The position numbers were made by a program, and so were the translations under genes. 64,000 nucleotides of DNA from Microplitis mediator. Lineage: Eukaryota > Arthropoda > Insecta > Hymenoptera > Braconidae. Under the pieces are notes generated by a model. It was not told the DNA's origin. It did no database searches and worked only from the letters and a program-made list of their open reading frames with translations. The stretch is from positions 9,522,104 to 9,586,103 of the forward strand of contig NC_079976.1 of the NCBI RefSeq assembly GCF_029852145.1. Direction: 5' to 3'. Within the stretch, counting starts at the first letter, position 1. Every line of letters starts with the position of its first letter. Below, one piece after another: positions 50,486 to 62,870 of this stretch.

Positions 50486-51123
50486 CTTTTTTTTGTCCGA
50501 CGATATCTTTGAAACGTATGAACCGATTTGAACGTACTTGGTGGCGATCGAAAGAGCTCACCAAAACTTAGTCTTGATTAGATTTTGGGGTAAATCGGTC
50601 ATGTAGTTTACAAGTTATACAAAGAATAAGAATTAAAAATTTTTTTTTATTTTAGTTTTTTATTGATTTCTCAGAAACGACTTATACGATCAACTTCAAA
50701 ATCTAATCAGCTCTAGAACTCAATAAAATACGCCGATTGCCGCCTCAATCATCAAAATCGGTTTTTTTTTAAAACAATGGCACACTAAAGTATTTTCGAG
50801 CTCGAAAATGTATCCGCAACAATGTTTTCGAGCTCCTTGAGCTCGAAAACAGCGGGAAGTTTTGGGGCTGGCCTGCAGGGTCAACCGATAGACAGATTTT
50901 TTATTTATGATTGAAACGTGAATAATTACAGGATAAGTATGAAAATTTATTGTCTATGTAAGAAAAATTACTATTTGAACTTTAAAAATCGTAGCTGATA
51001 CTTAAAAAATAGACGACACGTATTATCAAATTTACTATTTGAATTTTAAAATTCCCCATATTGACAACCAGGTTCCGGGTTATAACTTCAAATAGTAATT
51101 ATTAAAGTTTATTTTTTTCTGTG
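50157..51123. mobile_element. CACAG MITE carrying a nested ACTTCCCGC repeat
   Basis: Outer ends CACAGAAAAAAT and ATTTTTTTCTGTG with TA on both sides. The ACTTCCCGC repeat occupies 50222-50905, ending with the GCTCGAAAACAGCGGGAAGT tail. Inside it is the (GTCC)n(GT)n run at 50361-50482. Confidence 0.6.
50361..50482 (+). repeat. (GTCC)n(GT)n compound microsatellite
   Basis: About 16 GTCC units followed by about 29 GT units, in the microsatellite slot of an ACTTCCCGC repeat. Confidence 0.9.
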
Positions 51124-51322
51124 TAACTAATACGCATGTTTCTGCCCGCTGTATGAAGATTTTTGCGAATTACCAATTCACTACACAATGAAAAAAAAAG
51201 ATAACTATCACCGTCTCGTAATAGGGAATGATTACCATCTGTATGTGATAAATTATCACTGATAATCATTATCATGCTTTTATGTTACACGGAGAAAAAT
51301 GCAGGTCAAAATGAAATAATAA

Positions 51323-52444
51323 CCCGGGTCAAAAAATTAGATCTGTTTTAAAATAAATGATAAATTCAAATATTTTTCCCTTAATTCAAGTTTATAAAAA
51401 CAGACTTTTTCATTGTCATTATTGGTCTGTGTTCAATTGTTTTTAAGGACAAATACAGGACTTTATATAAATATAAATGATAATAATCTAGATTTATTAA
51501 TTTATTTTAATTTTCTTGGTATTTAAAACATGCTAATGCGCTTCCATAATAAGATGTCACACAGAGAAAAATGTTGGCTCGAAACCTACCAATTTTTACA
51601 ATGCTGTCGACTAAACTTGAAACAGGAAGTAAAGCATCCAAAAGATTATCGTGTTCTTACAAAAAATGATTATACTGTATGACATTACTTATTACGCGCG
51701 AGAAACTTATTGATAAGCTTCAATATCAATTACATTCATACATTATAATAATTTTGATGCAGCATAATAATTTTTTATAAGAGCATAGTAATTTTTTGGA
51801 TACTTTACTTTCTGTTTCAAGTTTGGTCGACAGCATAATGAAAATTGGTAGATTTCGAGCCAAAATTTTTCTCCGTAGCACAAGAATTTTGATGTTTTCT
51901 TATGCCAAAATATTTTCAACTTTATCCAGTAAATAAGAAAAGCTTCTTGACATTTTAAGAGTTGTTTTATCACTTTTATTCAATGATATAATATTCAATG
52001 AAGACAACTAAAAATTAAGCTGTCAAATTTTCATTAACTGCCGACATTTTTAAACAAAAGATAGTAAATAAAACATAATAAATTCTGCAACTTAATATTT
52101 TTTTATAAATAGTCCCATAAATAAAAATTTTATAAGTCCATGATTTAATCTAGTTTTGTCCTTGTAAATTTTCAGAACTCAAATTTTTTAAAGTTCACGA
52201 ATTAATCTAATTTAGTCTGCCCGTAACGCAATTGTTTTTTAAAATAGCAGGTCGAAAACAGCTTAAAATTTTCATAAAAGATCAAAAACAGATCAAATAG
52301 TCCAATTAGACTAAAATCAGATCAAATTTTTCAGTCCGGATAGATCAAAAACAGATTAAAATTTTTATACAAGTTCAATAACAGACCAAGTAGTCCAAAT
52401 ACAGTCCAGTTAGACTACAATCAGACCAAATTTTTCGACCCGGG
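51323..52444. mobile_element. CCCGGGTCAAAAAATTAGATCTG element with nested MITE
   Basis: Left end CCCGGGTCAAAAAATTAGAT, right end ...CCAAATTTTTCGACCCGGG. At 51560-51880 lies a nested inverted repeat (ACACAGAGAAAAATGTTGGCTC versus GAGCCAAAATTTTTCTCCG). A fragment of the same family is at 41111-41345. ORF-like stretches inside carry no recognisable domain. Confidence 0.6.
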
Positions 52445-54242
52445 AATTACAACCATAATTATAAATTTGCTATCTCAAATAAAAAATTACGATGATTTAT
52501 AGAAAATTAATTTTTTATTTCAATTATTACTATCTAGATTGTAATTTTTACTTATCATAATAATTACAATCCTAAATAGAGATAATTACTTAAAAAATTC
52601 AAAAATTGCTCACAACTTTAATAATTTTTATTTTACGTTGTAATTTTTATTTTATTTAAAACTAAAACCCTTTCATCACATTAAATAAAAAGTACAATTA
52701 GGATGGGATGGGCAAAACGGGGTACTTAAGGAAATACCAAGTTTTCGAGGACTCAAATACACTAAATCTTTTTTTTTTTTTTTAATGATATTCAAAGTAA
52801 ATAGAAAAAATTTTTATTTACCATTAAAAAAACAAAATTTTCATTTTTGCGGGCAAGATAGGGTACCCCTTAAAAAAGGTAAAAAACAAAATTTCTGGAT
52901 TGTAAATGAATTTGATTAAGTTAAATTTTTTTGTAAGTAATTTACATGACGAAAAATTATATTTTACATGATTACATATTGGATTCAAAAAAAGAAAAAC
53001 AATTTTTTAATAGTTTTCATCATAAAACAAAAGCCATTAATATTTTTCAACTGACAATTGATTTTTGAAAAAGTTTGACAAAAAAAAATTCAAAATAACA
53101 CTCAATTATATTTACAAAAGTGATTTTGGAATGTTTAAAAACCATTTAAAATATAAAATTTTTTTAAATAAAATTTTGAGGGTACACCGTTTTGCCTACC
53201 CTACCCCTTTGGTCCCCCCTTCTCTTATATCAACAAAAATATTATTTTAAATTCTATAATAATTATCATTAGGTATTAAAAAATTTCATCCAAAATTAAA
53301 AATTACAGTTATACATTTGTAGTAAATTCAAGTTAACTGCAAAAATTACATTAAAGTTTCGTTAAATTTTTGCTTGAAAAAATCAATATTTACTCTTTCA
53401 TATAAAAATAGTTCAATCTTACAAGTAGAAATCGTTATTAGAATTGTTAAAAGTTAGTACATTAGTCGCAATTTTTGTTTCGTAGTTGATGAATATTACA
53501 TCTCCAATGTAATTTTACGTAGGTATCTATACTCGCTTCGTTCGTGTTCCCAAACTCCGAATTCGAGTATTATACTCGATAGCACTAGTTATCTAAGACA
53601 CTATTTTGGTTACATGTGCGATAGCAAACGACCAAAAAATATCGAAGTAACTCAACGAGCCATCTTGTGACAAAATTTATCACCATATTAATTAATACAC
53701 TTACTGACTTCTCTTTAATTTTCAACAAATACTGTTTATACCCTGCCATTAATAGGCACTTAATGTAGTACATTTCAAATATCTGTCACAAAAACTAATG
53801 TATTTATCTAGTACAATCGAGTCTAAGACGCTCGTGTGTTGGTACCCCGCCTTCGGCTCGGGCAGAAATTTTCACATCTCGAGTCTTAAACACGATCGCA
53901 CTGATAAATAAACTACTATTATCGACCTATTGACAAAATTTGTTATAAATACTAGTCAGAATAAAAAAAAAAAAAAATGAAAAACGGTTGACCCTGTAGG
54001 CCAACCCTAAAAATTCCGGCTGTTTTTGAGCTCGAGGATCTGAAAAACAGTATTGTTAATAGATGTTCAAGCTCTCTGAGCTCGATAATGCCTTTGAATG
54101 CATTGGTATTTTCGAGCTTGAAAAAAGTTACGTTTCGTTTTAATCTCCGATGCTGTGCGTTTGTATGTGTTTGTGTATATTTATATTATGCATCATTAAT
54201 ATAGATGTAAAAGCACATGTGAGTTTACTTTTAAAAAAAGAA

Positions 54243-54313
54243 CACGGAAAAAAATTTACTCTTGCTACAACAGGATTTTTTCCTGTTGCAGCAACAGTAA
54301 ATTTTTTTCCGTG
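54243..54313. mobile_element. 71-bp minimal CACGG hairpin element
   Basis: A near-perfect palindrome: CACGGAAAAAAATTTACT at one end and its mirror at the other, with CAACAGGA/TCCTGTTG in the arms. A half copy with the same CCTGTTGCAGCAACAG core ends at 57707. Confidence 0.6.
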
Positions 54314-54534
54314 AAGGGACACAAACGTCTTTAGATATATTTTGATAAGTAAACTTTTTCAATTGACGTCAAATCCACTAATTATATTTTTACTGTAATC
54401 TCATTTTAATGTTAGTTTATTTATAAATTTAATTATTTTTATTTCTTATCATCAACTACGAACGTTAACTTAACGATTTAAAAATATTTATTGGGATAAG
54501 CCGAATATTTAAACTTTTTTTTAAACTTCGTGCT

Positions 54535-55420
54535 AAGATAATTGAAAATTTTCAAAAAAAAAAAAAAAGGAAGTTATTGGTTTCGGTCCGATTTTCGAAA
54601 ACCGAGTTTTCAACAGATCTCGATGTTCTGAGGTAAGGTAAAAAACCTAGTACCCGATCAGGGAACTATTTACCCGATCACTCCATGCATTTGTATATCT
54701 ATATTTAGTAAAAGCCAGTAAATATAGATATAGAAATACATGAGTGATCGGGTACTAGGCCTCTTACCTTACTAGGAAGCTATTCTGACTATTTTCAAGA
54801 GGATGTTCGAGTGTATGTATGTATGTACGTACATTGATAGAAAATTTATATTGACTCAAGAAATATTTTCTTGACTCCAGAAAATATTTATCTGAAGAGA
54901 GTCAATTATCTTGCTTCAACAAATTCTTGTCTTGATTCAGATTTTCTTGACTTAAAAGATTTTATATCTTTGATGGATAACTTTCGTTTCTTGACCCGAA
55001 ACTATATTATCTTCAATCGATACTAACGGATTCTTTAAGCAAGACAAACTGGCAACTGGTTGTCTTCAACTAAACATGTCGTTTTATCCCTGATAGCCAA
55101 GTTGGCCGCAAGTTGACGACAATCTACTGCAGCAACTTGTCGCCAAGTTGGCCGCAAAAGTTGACATTTCCATAAGTTGATGGCAATCGCTCTGATCTGA
55201 TTTAAAACTCGAGTCTTAATGATCATTGAACTTTCTATTTAAATCGCATTTATTGATTTTTGTTCGAATTCATTGATTTCATTAAACTGAATCGCGATCA
55301 AAAATTAAAAAACCGCTTGTTGGAGTTTAAAATAAATACGAATGTATTAAAAGACATCTTTGAGCTCGAAAAAAGTGGAAAGTTTTAGGGTTGGTCTGCA
55401 GGGTCAGCCAGTTTACAGAT
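54535..55420 (+). mobile_element. ACTTCCCGC repeat with nested hairpin
   Basis: Partial copy: GGAAGTTATTGGTTTCGGTC at 54569, interrupted at 54633-54775 by a separate palindrome. Resumes as CTAGGAAGCTATTCTGACTA and a TATG run, then an unrelated TTGACTCAAGAAA block (54837-55015), and ends with the GGGTTGGTCTGCAGGGTCAG tail. Tail-only fragments elsewhere: 4040-4140, 14490-14640, 53975-54130; head only at 56940-57080. Confidence 0.5.
54633..54775. mobile_element. AAGGTAAGAGACCTAGTACC hairpin element
   Basis: About 143-bp palindrome with ends GGTAAGGTAAAAAACCTAGT and mirror ACTAGGCCTCTTACCTTACT, and internal TACCCGATCA repeats. A second copy is at 30117-30270 in the gene C UTR intron. Confidence 0.65.
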
Positions 55421-55656
55421 TTAAAAAAAATTTTTTTTCAACCCTCCCGCTGTCAAAATTATATATTTAAAAAAAAATGAAGAAGGAACTTATTGGTCTC
55501 AATTTAACTTTCGTAACTCAGCAAACGATTCGGGGTTTTTTAGTTTTTCTTTATCAAAATTTTTTTCGTATCTTTTATTGTTATTAAGATTTTTTTTAAA
55601 TCAAAAAAATAATAAACTACAAGAGTAAAAAAAATGGTTTTCAAATAATAAAAAAA

Positions 55657-55662
55657 TTTATT
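55657..55662 (-). terminator. Gene E candidate poly(A) signal
   Basis: AATAAA on the minus strand 24 nt after the stop codon, in an AT-rich stretch. Confidence 0.4.
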
Positions 55663-55685
55663 TAATTTAAAAAAAAAATACAATA

Positions 55686-57200
55686 TTAATGACGTTTAAA
55701 ATCATCAATTTGTTGTTGAGTGAGAGTAAAATTAATGTATTGTGAATGATCGGCATTGATTAATTTTGGTACTAAAAATCCTCCGTAACCTTTTGATCCT
55801 CGATGAGCTAATCCAATTCCGCTGAGTGCCTTGTCGCCTAAAATTGCCGCTGGACGAGCGTCAAAGTATGGGATGGTCAGTTGTCCAAAATCTTTTTGAT
55901 AATCAGTAACTTGGAATTTAATAAATTGGTTTGGATACGAGTCCAAGTGGTTTTTAGTATCAGCTTTTAGTGGATCATCGGAGTGGGAGAGGTTTAATTC
56001 AGTCCTCATTCGAAAGTAATCAGCAGATTTTTCAGATGATCTACCGGTGGTGAGCCACATCGAGGGTTTTGATGATCGTGGCTCTAGAGTTCCGCGATAG
56101 TAATCGTAAGGAGTAACAAAAATTTGAAGTTCTAATGGACTTGAAAAGTTGGATGGATATCCTGCCATGTAATTGAGCCGAACACCGGTCACAATAGTGT
56201 CGGGGGAAGTAATAACGTCGTCAAGATGGAGCTTAATATTATCGTGACGGAGATAAGTGTAGTCCAACTCGTAGATCAACGGCGACTGTACGTTTCCCTC
56301 ACGCTTCCAAAACGAACCATCGGCAGTATTTTGCTTATAGACCAGGTCGTTAAGCGGAATCCAGTTGCGAGTGAAATTATCGATTTTACCTCCTGGCATA
56401 AGACGACCTTGTTCAGCTTGCAAGTGGACCATGTTGTCCTTCTTTTGGAAACGAACGTTCGTGATCACCCTATTTAATTTTTTATTAATGTTATTAATTT
56501 TATATTATGTTATTATTTTTCTAATTGTAACATAAAAAAGATAATTTTGAAAAAATTTAAATATGGAGACATGGGTACTCATTCTAATGGAAACTTATTT
56601 GACTTATGAATATTTAACTATGAATTTGATTGTCTTGGATTTTAATTTTATTAGACTGATCGAAATTTTATTAAAATCGATAGAGCGTAAAAACAGGGGG
56701 TAAAAGGAATCGCACAGAAAAATATACATTTGAGTGATTTTATATCACTGCTTGTGCTTATCGACAATTACCAATAGATGGTTGATTATTAGTGTCCCAG
56801 TATTTTAAAAAATAATAATAAATATAGGGATGAAAGGCCTATCTATTTAAACTGATCTCTTTTTTAAAAATAATAATTTAAATCGAACGGATGAGTTTGT
56901 TATTTAAAATATAATCGTACTATTTGTGAATAATTTATTAATTTCCCGCCAAAAAAATTAAAAATAAAAAAAAAAAGAAAGAGAAGTTATTGGTTTCGGT
57001 TCGATTATCAAAAACCGAGAACAGATCTCGACCTTTTAAAGTCCTAAGGAGCTGTTCTGACTATTTTCAAGTGGATGTCCGTATTTTTGGTTTATTTGTA
57101 TTCTCATAACCGGGTGAGATGTTAAATCAGTAGCCAGTTGTCTACTGCGACTGTTTGACGAATAGTAAATAGACAATTATTTCATCCCAATTTTCATACC

Positions 57201-57257
<57 letters not shown>

Positions 57258-60202
57258 AACAATAATAATAATAGTAATAGCATCAATCAGGCCAATAATA
57301 AATCATTTTTTTTAATTTTGATCACTCTGACAATTGTCTCGTCAAAACACACCGACTAATTCTATAATTCAAATAAATTAATAATTTCCCCCATAATCAA
57401 AGTACTGACTAATTTGAACGCGTATCAAGAATTTAAATTCTCCTTCGCTCTCCGGGTCAAAAATAAAACTTGATTCAGGCTCGCTTCACCTTATTTATGT
57501 GTACATTTTACATTTATTCTATTAAATCAACACAAAAAAGTGTTAATTATTTAACACAAAAATTTTTAACACTAGGTTTTTTGACGCAATGACGTAAAAT
57601 TTTTTACTGTGTAATGATATTTTACTATTAAGTCGCAACAACAGTATTAATCCTGTTGCTGCAACATGGCTGCCTCCTGTTGCAGCAACAGTAAATTTTT
57701 TTCCGTGTAGTTTTGACTTTTTCGCCTTTTAATTTAAGTCGAATAAGTCTACACCAAGTCAATTGCAAGTTGATTTCATCTTTTTCGTTTTAAATCGTGA
57801 TTAAGTAAGCCAGTTAAGTCTAAACCAAGGCGAAAACTCAATGTACTTCATATCTCCGTAAAAAAACGTCGAGTTTGTCTTGTGAAAAACGGCTCCAAAC
57901 TTCGACTTGGTAAACCAAGTCTAAATCAAGTTTTATTTTTGACCCGGGCCTTTTTTCTTCCAGCTATTAAATAAATAACTAAAATTCTTACATATTATTA
58001 TTAATATCAGCAATTTGTGGCATCAAACTGATTGCACGTGTGGCGAAAGATTCTGCGCCTTCCTCAGAACATTGACAGATCAAATTATCACAACTGGCCT
58101 GTTCTAATGTATCAATATAACGTCCATTACAGTTTTCTCTCACCGTTTTTTTTGATCCGTTGTCAATCCACTCATACCTTCTTCCGGTTCCTAATTTCTG
58201 AAACACCACACACACTTTCATTATCTTATTATCAAAAAATGATGAATAATTAAGTATTTAAATAAAGTATTTACAGCTTCACAGAACGCTTTCTTCTCAG
58301 CAACAGTACAGTCATGTAGCCTTCCATTGCATTTCCATTTTGGACAGTAATTATTGATCAACAAATTTTTTCTGTTGTAACTCTCGTCCAAGCACTCAAC
58401 ACTACTAAGTATATCTCTCTTTATATCTTGATTTACAATTTTAGTAGAACGATTTGTGTGCGAAGCTTCGCAATTGGCATCCAATTGTCTTTTGTTGAGG
58501 TAATACAGTCCAAATAAATTGTCCAATCGGAAGCTAGTTACATCTGATAATAAATAGTTGAAATTTATTATTTTTTTTAACTCATTTTTTAATAATTTGT
58601 TATTCATTTATAGTTTTATTATAATATATTACCATGATAATGAGTTTCAGGATCACATCGTAATGTTTCACGTGATGCCAATGAAGTAATACGTTTAGAA
58701 CCTTGTAAATAATTACTCATTCTATGTACGAGTTGTGTTATTTCCACATTTAACTCATCTTTTTCGTCAACTACAAAATAAAAAATTTTTTCATTTTCAC
58801 TTTTATTACACGGAGAGAAATTTACAGTGACCGTTTCTAGTACGATTATGAAATATCATCCCATATTGTTATAGTAATAATTACTTGAAATTATAGGATA
58901 CAGGCCCATACTTTCTGGGAAAAGTTCCCATAACTATGGAAACAATTCCCACCATTATGGTAACAGTTTCCATCTCGTATGGTGATAAGATTCTCTATAT
59001 TATTAAGAGAATAAGGAAAATCTTGTTCACGCCAAATCTACTCTCTAAACCTGAAATAGTGAATTATCACTAATTCACAGTGTATATTCACTATTAGCCA
59101 CAGCTAAAAGTCGACCACTTGGAATTAGTGCATATACACTTATTTACCCAGTGATTTTAAAAAGTAATGTTATAAATATACTGTGTAAAAAGTAAAATTT
59201 TCACTATTTATACATAAAATTCACTTTTTTCCAGTGAATTAGTTGATCACTGGGAAAAACAGTGAAAATTTAACTATTTCAAATTTAGAGAGTATATGAT
59301 AGAATTAGCTAATGTTATTGAAATTGGTATCATTAGATAGGTCTTGACTTAAATTTGTGCCTTTTCATAGATTAAACTCTTTTTAATTGCCAAGTATTGA
59401 GATAAATAGATTCATCTATATCATTCGAATTACATTCAAATTACACGAGAAAAAAGACGATCGTATTTATTTTCTTTAAATAAATTAATACTTTACTTAT
59501 TCTGTCACTAAATATGACCCTGGTTAAAAAATACTGATTGAAAAGAATTGAGAAGCGGCCACTCCATGCAAACTGTATAGCGATATATACAAACAAAATA
59601 ATTGAAATTATTGAAAAGAATTCGAATTTCATCATTTTTAATTCTTTTCAATCAGTATTTTTAACCAGGGGACTGAATATCACTGAATATATAGCTATAT
59701 TATTTGTATCGCGTTACTTATTCCAAAATGACAGATTTTTATACTCCCTTTTGGTTTTAAAAAGCTTCTCAAAGCCAAAAAAGTGTGTATAGAAAAAAAA
59801 AGAATTCATTGACTCAAAAAATCTTTACTCGCCTAAAGAAAATTTTTACTTACCCCAAGAAAATTTTTTGCATTGTGAATGGAAAACAAAAATTTATTTA
59901 AAACTAGAAAAAATTACTTGGTGCAAGGAATCATTTCTTGACCAAAAAAATCTTTTCTCACTTCAAGACAATTTTTGTATTTAATTGATAATGCATAAAA
60001 TTTCTTGGTGCAAATTAAAATTTTGTTGCGGCAAGATATCCTTTTTTTCTGCTTATATTATAAATTTAGTAGTAATATTTGGGCACATTTGGGGAATCCA
60101 TCCGAAAACGCTATGTGGGAACCCAGATAGGAATCCAGGCTGGATTCGCACATCGATTTTTTTTCATAGGTATTGGAACAAAATTTTCTTATTCTTATAA
60201 TC

Positions 60203-60286
<84 letters not shown>

Positions 60287-61306
60287 CATATTTACCGTGT
60301 AGCATAAGCTCTTGATATTTATGAGCAAATACAATCATCGTAAATGCTTTCAACTCAGTCAAAATAACTAAATCATAAACAGCCTTTATTTCTTCTTGTA
60401 TCGACATTTCATTATCACATTTAAAACCAAACGAAGATACCTAAGAATTTAAATTTATTATTGTAATTATCAGTAAAATAATATTTAAAAAATTATCGGG
60501 ATAATACATCGGTTTTGTGAGCCGAGTAAGTTGAACAAATATTTAATTGTATTACATTTTTAAAATACAAGTTAAAACTACGAATTAATATAAAAAATAA
60601 ATTACCTGGGGATTGCGTAAGTATTTTAAAAGCTCCAAGTAAATGGGAGCCGAATTTGATGGCTCAAAAAAACTCTTTAAATTGATGACAGCTTCCAATA
60701 AACTATCGGGTCCGATGGACAGGATTGAGTTGACGAATTTACTTATCTCGGAAATCGTAATTTGAACTTTTGGGTGAGCATACACCATAAAATACTTGTA
60801 ATATTCATTTATTTTGAAAACGCAGTCATGTATTTCTGAAATTTTTGATTCAGAGCAATTTGTACCTAATTTCAAAAAAATGTTTCTTATATGTTCGCCC
60901 AGCTGTTTCTCAATGCCGTCAGTATCGTGGAATAGGTTGTTTGAAATAAGTCTTGCTTTGAAGAACATTTTTCGCATGGCTTTATTAGCATTGCTGGCAT
61001 TATGGTTCTCCTCTGCTATAAAATTGTTAGTTAGATCCACCTGATGGTCAAGCGGGTGCTTTGGGTATTTATCTGGCAGTATAGGATTTGATGAATGATT
61101 TCCAGATATTGGTTGATTGAGTGAAGACTGCTTTTTTTTAAATCCAGCCACTACGTTACTTATTGTGACGACAATGTCTTTGATCCTTCCGCCGATTTCG
61201 TTCATCGTCGATAGATTCACAGATGCATTTGATTGGTGGCAATTGATGATGACAAATATTAAAAAAATTAATTTTAGTTTCACCATTTTTTACTCAGTTT
61301 CTTAAT
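55686..61306 (-). CDS. Gene E: secreted tandem-array paralogue with DUF4803-like C-terminal region, 740 aa, terminal exons fused
   Basis: Coding exons on the minus strand: 61286-60606, 60440-60296, 58770-58633, 58543-58275, 58197-57992 and 56469-55686; 61306-61287 is 5' UTR after a TTTCTAG acceptor. They sum to 741 codons with TAA at 55688-55686. The signal peptide is residues 1-21 (MVKLKLIFL start). Residues 22-227 are variable. KCD and RCD motifs sit in the 145- and 138-nt exons. The Cys-rich middle has 10 cysteines (YCPKWKC, then CNGRYIDTL, then CQCSEEG). The last exon holds VITNVRFQKKDN, DYTYLRHD, VTGVRL, PYFDARPA and HRGSKGYGGF. In the paralogues a phase-2 intron cuts this region just before the DPLK motif; here the frame reads straight through. 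This is the clearest copy of the C-terminal region. Function unknown. Confidence 0.87.
57198..57255 (+). repeat. (CAA)n microsatellite
   Basis: About 19 CAA/AAC units followed by AAT units, in the last intron of gene E. Confidence 0.9.
57455..57950. mobile_element. CCCGGGTCAAAAATAAAACTT element, both ends present
   Basis: Left CGGGTCAAAAATAAAACTTG, right CAAGTTTTATTTTTGACCCG. The right arm also has CGACTTGGTAAACCAAGTC. Contains the half hairpin ending at 57707. In the intron before the last exon of gene E. Confidence 0.6.
58809..58995. mobile_element. CACGG-ended MITE fragment
   Basis: Left end CACGGAGAGAAATTTACAGT after TA; right end not found. A similar decayed fragment is at 44855-44990. 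Gene E intron. Confidence 0.5.
59041..59292. mobile_element. CTCTCTAAA-type MITE, second copy
   Basis: Starts CTCTCTAAACCTGAAATAGT, ends ...AAATTTAGAGAG, TA on both sides. Gene E intron. Confidence 0.65.
59518..59670. mobile_element. CCCTGGTTAAAAA hairpin element
   Basis: 153-bp inverted repeat: CCCTGGTTAAAAAATACTGA and mirror ATACTGATT...AACCAGGG, with TGAAAAGAATT arms. Gene E intron. Confidence 0.7.
60207..60281. repeat. (AT)n microsatellite beside a splice donor
   Basis: About 37 AT units in the gene E intron, starting 14 nt past the exon donor at 60295. Confidence 0.9.
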
Positions 61307-61360
61307 CTAGAAAGTAAAACATTTATATATATTAGACTCATTCAAAAAACTCGTCTATTT

Positions 61361-62870
61361 TTAACTTCCCGCTAAGAAAATTGAAAATTTTCAAAAACTC
61401 GGGAAGTTATTGGTTTCGGTCCGATTTTAGAAAATCGAATTTCTATCAGATCTTGACGTTTTGAGGTTCGAAGAAGCTATTCTGACTAATTTCACGATGA
61501 TGTCCGAGTGTACACGGAAAGAAAATTATGGGAAGTTTTGCTATGCATTATGGGAATAGATCCCATAATTGTATAGGAATTGTACCCATACTATTATAGG
61601 GATGCTTCCCATATATTATGGGATCCATCCCTATAATAGTATGGGTAAAATTCCTATACCATTATTGGAACCATTCCCATAATGGTATGGGAGTAGTTCC
61701 TATACTGTTATGGGAACCATTCCCATAATATCATAAAAATTTTTTTTTGCAAAATAGTGTAGAAATTTCCCTCATGATATGGAAAGATTCAAATAAAGTG
61801 TCTTCGACGCTAAATTTATTTTTAAAAAATAAAAATTTTAATGTTTTTGTCAAATGCAAATTTTTTTTTCAATGTTCGAATTTTTGTTTTTATATTTAAT
61901 AATATTTCTGTGTATTGTAGAAGTGATTTCCACACTTTTCTTTAAATTAATTTTTTCATGATAGTATGGAAACCATTCCCATAATATTATGGGAATAGTT
62001 CCCATAATGGTATAGAAATAGGTCCTATAATGTTATGGAAATTGTCCCTATAATTTATGAGAATGGTTTCTATAATTTATAGGCATAGTTCTCATATATT
62101 ATGGGAATGATTCCCATAATATTATAGAAAGTATTCCTATAAATTATAGGAACCATTCCCATAACGTTATGGGTATCATTCCCATAATTATAGGAACTGC
62201 TCCCATAATTTATGGTCGTAATTCCTATGATGGTATAGGAAAAAATTTCACAAAATTATGGGAACAGTTTCCATAATTTTCTTTCCGTGTATGTAAATAC
62301 CTGTAACTTTTGAACGGATGAACCAATTATGATCGTCAAGGTGTCATTTGACGCAGCTCGTTAATATCTAGAAGCTGTGAAAAATTGAGCTTGATCGGTA
62401 GGGTGCGTTCGGAGACATTCCAAAACTAAAATTTTTTCAAAAATTTTTTTTTTGGGTAACTTTCAATGTGCTCGGTGGATTGATTCCAAAATCAACTGGG
62501 CTTTAAAACTTTATAAGCCGCATCGAATGCCACCTCAACCATCAAAATCGGTTCATTTATTCAAGAGAAACCGTTGTCGAAGAAATTGAAAAAAAAAATT
62601 TTTTTAGTTTTTTTAAAATATCTCAAAAACGACTTAATAAATCGAACTTAAAATTTGACCAGCTTAAGAACTTAATAAAACGCGTCGATTGCCACCTCAA
62701 CCGTCTCAATCGGTCTATTCGTTCGAGAGATATCGTTGGAGAAAAAAATGATAAAAAACGTTTTTTTTTCGAAAACAGTGGCATACAAAAGTATTTTCGA
62801 GCTCCTTGAGCTCGAAAACAGCGGGAAATTTTGGGGCTGGCCGGCAGGGTCAACGATAGACCGATTTTTA
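61361..62870 (+). mobile_element. ACTTCCCGC repeat, copy interrupted by a MITE
   Basis: Same order of motifs as 25776-26500. It is split by the TA-flanked MITE at 61513-62289, resumes with GGTAGGGTGCGTTCGGAGA, and ends with TTTTCGAGCTCCTTGAGCTC and GCGGGAAATTTTGGGGCTGG. In the gene E 5' UTR intron. Confidence 0.65.
61513..62289. mobile_element. CACGG-ended MITE inserted in another repeat (empty site known)
   Basis: TA-flanked copy whose insertion point lies inside an ACTTCCCGC-family repeat. The uninterrupted version of that repeat is at 25905-25935. The middle (61740-61960) is nonpalindromic AT-rich filler. In the 5' UTR intron of gene E. Confidence 0.85.

Noticed and set aside
50328..50564. 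78-codon ORF of Thr-His and Asp-Gly-Arg-Thr repeats
   Set aside because: Translation of the GTCC/GT microsatellite.
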